Assembly (NCBI GenBank): GCA_003427395.1
Contig: BFEA01000575.1
Coordinates: forward strand, 150,425-174,120
DNA: 23,696 nucleotides
Source: Chara braunii
Lineage: Eukaryota; Streptophyta; Charophyceae; Charales; Characeae
Direction: 5' to 3'
Shown here one piece after another: positions 18,166 to 23,696 of this stretch. Each line of letters starts with the position of its first letter. Within the stretch, counting starts at the first letter, position 1. The translations under genes were made by a program, and so were the position numbers. The notes beneath the pieces were generated by a model that was not told where the DNA came from, did no database searches, and worked only from the letters and a program-made list of their open reading frames with translations.

Positions 18166-21100
18166 ATGGGACATCACAGAAGAGTGATGACTGACATGGA
18201 ATGCCCCGATGGACAGGGGGAGCTTCGGCTAACAGCGAGATTTCGAGAATCAAATTTAGGGGACTGCTGGCTCGATATCGACGTGCACCCTTCTAAACCA
18301 TGGTTTCTTTTCATACGTAGTCAGAGGACGCTCCAAATCTGGAACTATAAAGATGGCACTCTGAAGGTGAAGTTAAATCACAGCGGAGGAGGCTCGAGAT
18401 ATTTGGCTGCGAAGTTCGTAGGCAAGAATGACTGGGTGGCCGTGAGCCATTTCACAGGATGGGGTTATAACATTATTATCTATCAAATCGTCAGGATAAA
18501 GGCTCAAAACCTTGACTCAGATATGTGGGCGGTTAACAAGGTTAAGTATGTACAAGTCGAGAAGAAATCATCCAGGTCCAGCCAGCTGCATGTTAACCCA
18601 TTGAGTTCGTACCCGCTGGCCGTGAGTCCGAGTTCGCGATATATCTTGACTACAGGGAAGTCCTCCATCTACATGTTGGACTTGCACCAGTCTTGTACCG
18701 AACCTATCTTCATTGACAAATGTGGCATAACCCAGCTGTCATTCCATCCTAGGCAATTGCACATTTTTGCAGCTGGCGGCTGCAGCGGGGAGATCAGGCT
18801 TTTTGACAGTGGACAGCGGTCTGCTCTCCAGACTGCCCAAGCCGGAAAAGTGTTCATCACTTCTTTACAATTCGACGGCGACCGGCAAAAGACACTTCTC
18901 ATCGCCGGTAACAACCGTGACAAAGTGCAGATCTGGGATTACAAGAGCAAGGCATGCGTTGTTGTGCTTGAGCGAAGCGTCCGTGCAGCAAAATGTTGTA
19001 ATGCGCTTGCCCTGTTCCATCCTCAGTGGCCGTATGTACTCAGTGCATCCGAGGACGGAACCTTATGGATCTGGAACAAGTCAAACTATAAACTACTGCT
19101 CTCTTTTCACACTGGCGTAAGGAAACTCCGGAGCATGGCGGTCTGTAGGAACTCTAACGAGCTTCTTCTGGGCGGTGAAGGCGCGTTCCTCGTCGTGGAG
19201 GCAGATCAACTCATGCTTCGCCCTGAGAAGAAAATCAAGACGGGAGAAGGAGACGTGTATGGGAGAAACAACGCAGACAAGCAGATAACCACCCCCGAAT
19301 CCAAAGAGGCAGTGCGCGACCAAAAGGCGGAGAAGAAAGAGGCAGAAAGGGTACTACAGCCGCCGCTTGAGGTTGAACCGAGCAATGTGGCGGTCGTGGG
19401 TATGGATGCGGCGAGAGAGAGATCAGATCGGTCAGGACCAGGGCCTGAACATTTCGAGCGGAGGGACGCGGGTAGCATTCTGCGGTTTGAGAGTGACTTG
19501 TTTGATCATCGGATGGAGGAAGCTGCGGCGACGGACGACGGAATATGCCTGCACTCTGAATTGGCAAACACGGTTAACAAGCTCGAGAGTGATGCAAACA
19601 CTTGGATGGACAATATGCTGATGCTGGGAGACAGATCGAAACGGTCTGGATCGGATAATGCAAAAGAGGAGCGAAGGGATGGAGGTACCGTCAAGCTGTG
19701 TGCCACTCAGGCGAGCAACGTGATGGTGGGCGAGAGAGAAGTGCTGGAAGAGATATCATTAGTGTCATCCGGATCAGAAAATGATGAAACAAACAAACGG
19801 ATGTGTGCGAACGAGGTCTGCAATCTGGAGGCTGCTTTGCACCATACGCCATCGAAGGAAAATGTGTCGAAACTTGTGAGAAAGAATTTCAAGCGATCCC
19901 CACCAGAATTGCATCAAGAAAACAAGCGAATGCAGATGCAGGAAGACACTCTGACAGCGGATCATCCTGTCAAGGACAAGGAGGTCGTAACTGATAAGAT
20001 AAGTGATCTCAAAGCAGGGAGAGAGGTCCTGGAAGCGAAATCTGAGCGTTACGGAAGAGATTATGACGACCGAGCAAGTCATGATGCAGAGAGGATCAAG
20101 GAGCTCGAGAAGGAGGTTAGCGATCTGATGGCAGAGAAGGCGGAATTGAACGAGAGGTTTGAGAGGTCCGCATCAGAGCACGATAAAAATGAACAAACAC
20201 ATGCAGAGAAGATAAGGCAGCTTGAGAGCGAGGTAAGTAATCTGGTAGCAGAGAGGGAGGCTCTGAGGGAAAGATCTGAGCAATGTGGATCAGATCCCCG
20301 AGAGAGAGAACGCGTCAATGCCAATAGCATCGACCGGCTCGATGCTGAGAGATCAGAAGAAAGATCTGAGAAATCGGTGTTCAGAATTCAAGAATTGGAC
20401 AAGGAGGTAGCTAGTCTGACAGCGGAGAGATCGGCTTTGACACAACGAGTCGAGAGATTGACGGTCAAAGTTCACGAATTGGGACGCAGATTGCAGAGCG
20501 AGTGCAATGCACGGCAAAGGCTGGAGAAGTGTGCTGAACTGCGGCAGGCTGGGAATCAGGAAAAAAAAGAGGGTGACGACCGATTCCCCTTGGAGTTTTC
20601 CTTCACCGAGCTACAGGCTGCAACCGGCAACTTCAACGATAGCTGCAAGGTTCAGGAAAGATCTTACGGTGTGGTTTACGAGGGAAAGATCACACCTGTT
20701 TTGATAAAGACATTCAAGGCTGGTGAGAAGATGTGGAGTCAGGATGCCAAGTCGACGAGGGAGATGATTCAGAAGTTGAAGTCTCTTCGACACCCAAACT
20801 TGCAGACCCTCCTGGGAGTGTGCTACGAGGGAAACTGCCTCCTAGTGTACGAGCACATGGCCAATGGTAGTCTCAAAGACCGAATCTCGTGTGCTGCACA
20901 AGGGCCAATGAAGGGGGGGGGCGGATTCCTAGTCCTGTCTTGGCATGTACGTCTCTGGGTTCTGGCGGAGGTGGCTGAGGCCCTATTCTTCCTTCACTCC
21001 ACTCAGTTAGTCGATGGTGGTGGTCCGGTCATCCACCGTGCCATCAATCCAGAAAACATCTTTCTGGATAACAAATTATCAGCTAAAATCGGCGAGGTTG

Positions 21101-21504
21101 ATGCGGCTTTGCTTGCCCCATCAAAAGCATCGAGAAGGTGCTTATCCCCGGATGCTAACATGCAGTACCTGGCGCCAGAATCTTGTCGCAGTAGAGTCTT
21201 TGACGAGAAGACCGACATTTACTCTTTTGGCATCACAATGCTGGAGACGCTAACCGGAAACTTTCAGGATGCGGTCGGAACCATCGAAAATGCCGTGAAA
21301 GATGCTTCCGTTTTTCCAAGTGCTTTGGATGCAAAGGCAGGAGTTTGGGACGTTGATCTGGCACTGCAGGTGGCACAGTTGGGGCTGCGCTGTGCAAATT
21401 TGGACAGAAGCAATCGGCCAAGCATGGCGGATGGTGAAGGGGCGATTCTACCAACACTCAATGCAATCGCTAGCAAAGTGAAACTCGCAATCAGCCAAAG
21501 ATGA
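18166..21504 (+). CDS. Coatomer-beta'-like WD40, coiled-coil, pseudokinase protein
   Basis: 1112 residues in one uninterrupted frame. ATG at 18166 is chosen because it has G at -3 and +4 and an in-frame TGA lies at 18085; M8 (18187) is an alternative. Residues about 20-346 form one WD40 propeller resembling the first propeller of COPI beta-prime: LTAR then DVHPSKPW near the start, IWNYKDGTL, AAKFVGKNDWVAV, and late HPQWPYVLSASEDGTLWIWN. The second propeller and solenoid of true coatomer subunits are absent. Residues about 350-620 are charged and probably disordered; 625-800 form a coiled coil with 39-residue repeats. From F811 a kinase fold of plant RLCK/U-box-kinase type follows (FSFTELQAATGNF). 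K848 of VAIK is kept, but the glycine loop is QERSYG (830-835), HRD is HRA (957-959) and DFG is EVD (977-979). APE (1003-1005), DIYSFG (1017-1022) and NRPSM (1083-1087) remain. Likely a catalytically inactive scaffold, cytosolic or vesicle-associated; the function is inference. No signal peptide or membrane segment. Confidence 0.9.
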   Translation: MGHHRRVMTDMECPDGQGELRLTARFRESNLGDCWLDIDVHPSKPWFLFIRSQRTLQIWNYKDGTLKVKLNHSGGGSRYLAAKFVGKNDWVAVSHFTGWGYNIIIYQIVRIKAQNLDSDMWAVNKVKYVQVEKKSSRSSQLHVNPLSSYPLAVSPSSRYILTTGKSSIYMLDLHQSCTEPIFIDKCGITQLSFHPRQLHIFAAGGCSGEIRLFDSGQRSALQTAQAGKVFITSLQFDGDRQKTLLIAGNNRDKVQIWDYKSKACVVVLERSVRAAKCCNALALFHPQWPYVLSASEDGTLWIWNKSNYKLLLSFHTGVRKLRSMAVCRNSNELLLGGEGAFLVVEADQLMLRPEKKIKTGEGDVYGRNNADKQITTPESKEAVRDQKAEKKEAERVLQPPLEVEPSNVAVVGMDAARERSDRSGPGPEHFERRDAGSILRFESDLFDHRMEEAAATDDGICLHSELANTVNKLESDANTWMDNMLMLGDRSKRSGSDNAKEERRDGGTVKLCATQASNVMVGEREVLEEISLVSSGSENDETNKRMCANEVCNLEAALHHTPSKENVSKLVRKNFKRSPPELHQENKRMQMQEDTLTADHPVKDKEVVTDKISDLKAGREVLEAKSERYGRDYDDRASHDAERIKELEKEVSDLMAEKAELNERFERSASEHDKNEQTHAEKIRQLESEVSNLVAEREALRERSEQCGSDPRERERVNANSIDRLDAERSEERSEKSVFRIQELDKEVASLTAERSALTQRVERLTVKVHELGRRLQSECNARQRLEKCAELRQAGNQEKKEGDDRFPLEFSFTELQAATGNFNDSCKVQERSYGVVYEGKITPVLIKTFKAGEKMWSQDAKSTREMIQKLKSLRHPNLQTLLGVCYEGNCLLVYEHMANGSLKDRISCAAQGPMKGGGGFLVLSWHVRLWVLAEVAEALFFLHSTQLVDGGGPVIHRAINPENIFLDNKLSAKIGEVDAALLAPSKASRRCLSPDANMQYLAPESCRSRVFDEKTDIYSFGITMLETLTGNFQDAVGTIENAVKDASVFPSALDAKAGVWDVDLALQVAQLGLRCANLDRSNRPSMADGEGAILPTLNAIASKVKLAISQR

Positions 21505-21602
21505 CGATGGAAGAAGGCGAAGGTGCGGCTCTCCTAGCACTCGGCGAAATCGCTCGTGAAGTGCAACTCACTGGCTCAGTGAGCAGGCAAGTGAATGGGT
21601 AG
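21489..21602 (+). pseudogene. Tandem copy of the gene's last codons, in another frame
   Basis: Starting at AATCAGCCAAAGATG (21489) the sequence repeats the end of the gene from AATCGGCCAAGCATG (21412). Codon by codon, NRPSMADGEGAILPTLNAIA matches NQPKM, a small insertion, then EEGEGAALLALGEIA, with silent changes (GGT/GGC, GGG/GGT) and conservative replacements. The offset is 77 bases, so the second copy is out of frame with the main CDS; its own frame ends at TAG (21600-21602). The gene's final residues (AISQR) come from reading the start of copy 2 in the wrong frame. Either the original C-terminus is now stranded downstream, or a duplication was followed by frame loss. Confidence 0.75.
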
Positions 21603-21851
21603 GTAGTACACAGTCGAACTCACCGACTAGGTGAGTGAGGGTGAGCAGGACTCATCATCAGGAAACTGTCCTGCATGCTGCCACTAGAATCGATAAAGGA
21701 GGGGGGGGGGGGGAGGAAACAAGAAAAGGAAAGGAAAAAAAAAAAGGAGGGAGGAAGAACAGTGTGCTAAGCGTAATGCTGCATCTCCTCCATCGACAGC
21801 ATCATGATGCAGGTGGGTGTAGTTTTCTGGTGATGATTCTGCTGAGCATTA
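21603..21851. other. 3' flank with poly-G / poly-A low-complexity run
   Basis: Presumed 3' flank of the pseudokinase gene. A G run (about 21701-21712) and A-rich purine tract (to about 21750) dominate. I see no clear polyadenylation signal close to the stop. Confidence 0.4.
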
Positions 21852-22165
21852 AATGGTGGGTGATTTTCTCCCTTGGGTACCCAGCACAAGAGCTTCCACC
21901 TATCTACCCTCTTCACCCGATGAGAACACCCGGTCACTATCGCTGTATCTAGACTGGAGTTTGCCTCCAATACAGGCGTTGTATATTCAGGTGAAGACTA
22001 CTGAGCCTTCGATGGTGATTTTTCTCTCGTGGGTACCTCCTAAGCACAAGAGCTTCCAACTACCTGCCCTCGTCACCCAATGCCTGGTCGTTATTGCTGT
22101 TGCCCTGAATAGAGCTATATAATTTGACCAGGACTTGTATTCGGGTGAAGACTGTAGGACCGAAA
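21852..22165 (+). repeat. Diverged tandem duplication, 160-bp unit
   Basis: Copy 1 (21852-22011) and copy 2 (22012 to about 22165) share ATGGTGNGTGATTTTCTC-like starts, GGGTACC, GCACAAGAGCTTCCA, TACCNTC, TCACCC, TATTCRGGTGAAGACT. Divergence is moderate. Non-coding. Confidence 0.85.
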
Positions 22166-22229
22166 TGCCTCATCAAAGAATTGCACATACTCATGTGCAA
22201 CTAACTTCCTTTTCATTTATTTTGTCCGT

Positions 22230-22285
22230 GCAATGCAATGCAATTGCAATGCAATGCAATGCAATGCAATGCAATGCAATGCAAT
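22230..22285. repeat. (GCAAT)n pentanucleotide microsatellite
   Basis: About eleven GCAAT units with one irregular step (CAATTGCAAT near 22241-22250). Confidence 0.95.
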
Positions 22286-22588
22286 CTGAATATCACTCGT
22301 TCAACTCAGAACGAGTTTTCAGACTCTGCATTGTCAAAATTCCATAGAAGAGTGACGGTCGTTGATTAGTAAGCTTCCAGCCTCAAGCTGATTAGTCAGG
22401 GTCATCCAAATAAAGTGCGCTCGAACGAACTGATGTCTTCTTTAGAGTTATCTTGTATGCGTTTCAATGCGCTGAGAACTTCCGGCTGGCTGAAGCCATC
22501 TTGTATGCATAGTACATTGTCGAGAGACAACCAACAACGGCTAGTTATAGTTACGCGTAACTCATTCTTGATCCTTTGTGCTCTGAAG
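22286..22588. other. No gene recognised
   Basis: About 300 bases of mixed composition; short frames only. TCTTGTATGC occurs twice (22451 and 22499), a small local repeat. Confidence 0.4.
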
Positions 22589-22780
22589 GCTTTAGTTTCA
22601 TGGGAAGCAAATTGTCAGTCTTGAATTTGTCAAACTGACACAGAGATAGAGAAGTTAAATTTGGAAATAAGTTGTGACCAGTANGCTTTAGTTTCATGGG
22701 AAGCAAATTGTCAGTCTTGAATTTGTCAAACTGACACAGAGATAGAGAAGTTAAATTTGGAAATAAGTTGTGACCAGTAA
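22589..22780. repeat. Exact 95-bp duplication joined by a single N
   Basis: 22589-22683 and 22685-22779 are identical base for base (GCTTTAGTTTCATGGG to GTGACCAGTA), separated by an N at 22684. Perfect identity plus an N exactly at the junction points to two overlapping contig ends placed side by side rather than a biological repeat. Confidence 0.95.
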
Positions 22781-22847
22781 GCGGTGGGCTGAAAAAGCTC
22801 TTCGAGAATGCAAGGGGACTGATCTACTTTGTCAAGGTCGGTGATTC

Positions 22848-22852
<5 letters not shown>

Positions 22853-22925
<73 letters not shown>

Positions 22926-23122
22926 GTGTTCTCCCCAACACAGAGCACCCTCATTTTGGCTGTACCTGACCGGATCGCTGGTATACATTTCTTTTGAAGG
23001 TGCTTTATGTTCGGGGGAAATACGGTGCAGACCGTGCAGGACACAATGGACCTTCATAATGAATGTATACTAGCAATCTTTCCGGACAGGTACAGCCATA
23101 TTGAGGGTGCGCTGTGTTCAGG

Positions 23123-23210
<88 letters not shown>
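22853..23210. repeat. 358-bp foldback with (GA)n and (CT)n outer arms
   Basis: Outer arms are (AG)n at 22853-22922 and (CT)n at 23127-23210. Inner arms 22929-23010 and 23041-23126 are imperfect reverse complements: TTCTCC..AACACAG..GCACCCTCA, TGGCTGTACCTG, CCGG, GTATACATT, TGAAGG. The centre is ACGGT-GCAG-ACCGT (23022-23035). The whole segment could fold into one long stem. It resembles a foldback MITE. Confidence 0.88.
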
Positions 23211-23214
<4 letters not shown>

Positions 23215-23318
23215 TTGTTTAGAGCACCCTAGATCTCTAAACAAGCTGTTTGTGAAAAGTGGAAACAGCGGGTCTCGCGTGACGCCACACGCAAGACCCG
23301 GTTCCCAGGTTGGGGAAC
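23211..23318. repeat. Three consecutive stem-loops
   Basis: Hairpin 1: CAGCTTGTTTAGAG (23211-23224) with CTCTAAACAAGCTG (23235-23248), a perfect 14-bp stem. Hairpin 2: CGGGTCT-c-GCGTG with CACGC-a-AGACCCG (23269-23300), one mismatch. Hairpin 3: GTTCCC (23301-23306) with GGGAAC (23313-23318). They directly follow the (CT)n arm of the foldback. No match to a tRNA or known structured RNA by eye. Confidence 0.85.
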
Positions 23319-23660
23319 TCGGCAGGAAGGGCGTGCGGCAGGCAGAGGCGAAACCCGATGGTCCTACTGGAAAGTGTGGGGTGAAAAGACCCGGGCGGCA
23401 GTGTAAGCGGGCCGTGGCTCTAGCGGCGACTGTTCGCGCCGAGGTTGGTTCAGGCCTGTGTGGATGGAGTTTGGGCGGCGCGATTATGCAACAATTGTGT
23501 GGAACACTCGAGCAGAAGGCTGCTGTTGGCGCGGTAGTGGACTGAATCCACAAGTGTGGCAATGTATATTCCCATGTTCTGGCGAAAGATTCATTCGATT
23601 TTGCTTATCCTTTTGATGGAAGTAGCGTGAGGCCAGCTGCGAGGTTGGAGACTTACCTGT
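23319..23660. other. No gene recognised; antisense donor-like site at the end
   Basis: GC-rich to about 23480. The longest frames (23114-23545 plus, 23005-23562 minus) owe their length to the (CT)n run and have no recognisable motifs. At 23651-23660 the minus strand reads ACAGGTAAGT, a consensus intron donor. Confidence 0.4.

Positions 23661-23696
<36 letters not shown>
23661..23696. repeat. (CT)n(CA)n microsatellite at window edge
   Basis: (TC)n from 23661 to about 23688, then (AC)n to the end of the window. Confidence 0.95.

Noticed and set aside
23005-23562. 185-codon minus-strand and 143-codon plus-strand frames
   Set aside because: Their length depends on the stop-free (CT)n run; the remainder shows no protein features.

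Overview
This window looks like nuclear DNA of a streptophyte (green-plant lineage), repeat-rich and draft-assembled. The evidence is a plant-type retrotransposon primer-binding site (complementary to initiator tRNA-Met), an LTR-retroelement Gag remnant, very many (GA)n/(CT)n microsatellites, a 515-base N gap, and one large protein whose kinase-like part is of the plant receptor-like-cytoplasmic/U-box kinase type. A charophyte alga such as Chara is my best guess; that is inference from the Gag style and repeat content, not proof. There are no operons, CRISPR arrays or convincing tRNA/rRNA genes.

Layout. 1-4140: a 25-bp minisatellite (1-89 and 481-1622) split by a segment carrying (GA)n/(CT)n and another foldback; then AT-rich sequence, a pyrimidine block followed by a purine block, a (TA)n run, a decayed array of about 110-bp repeats and a 78-bp duplication. 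4144-9860: decayed LTR-retrotransposon material, with a putative LTR ending at 5479, a tRNA-iMet primer-binding site (5481-5492), a hairpin-rich stretch, a second LTR-like unit (about 5985-6776) and a frameshifted gag pseudogene (8251-9857). 9858-11741: no recognisable gene. 11742-12256: assembly gap. 12257-15590: two copies of the same LTR-like unit in divergent orientation, each preceded by a tandem array of hairpin-forming repeats. 15600-18165: upstream sequence with a duplicated intron-acceptor/exon-like segment and a possible terminal exon.

18166-21504 is the one solid gene: an uninterrupted 1112-codon frame encoding a single WD40 propeller most like the N-terminal propeller of coatomer beta-prime (COPI), then a long charged coiled coil with internal 39-residue repeats, then a C-terminal kinase fold that has lost both catalytic aspartates (HRD to HRA, DFG to EVD). 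A coatomer-like propeller joined to a pseudokinase is the most interesting object here. Its last codons are tandemly duplicated, the second copy lying in another frame.

21603-23696: tandem repeats, a (GCAAT)n run, an exact 95-bp duplication abutting a single N (probably an assembly artefact), a 358-bp foldback built from (GA)n and (CT)n, and three consecutive stem-loops.

The parts do not form a pathway: one host gene sits in retroelement and satellite debris.
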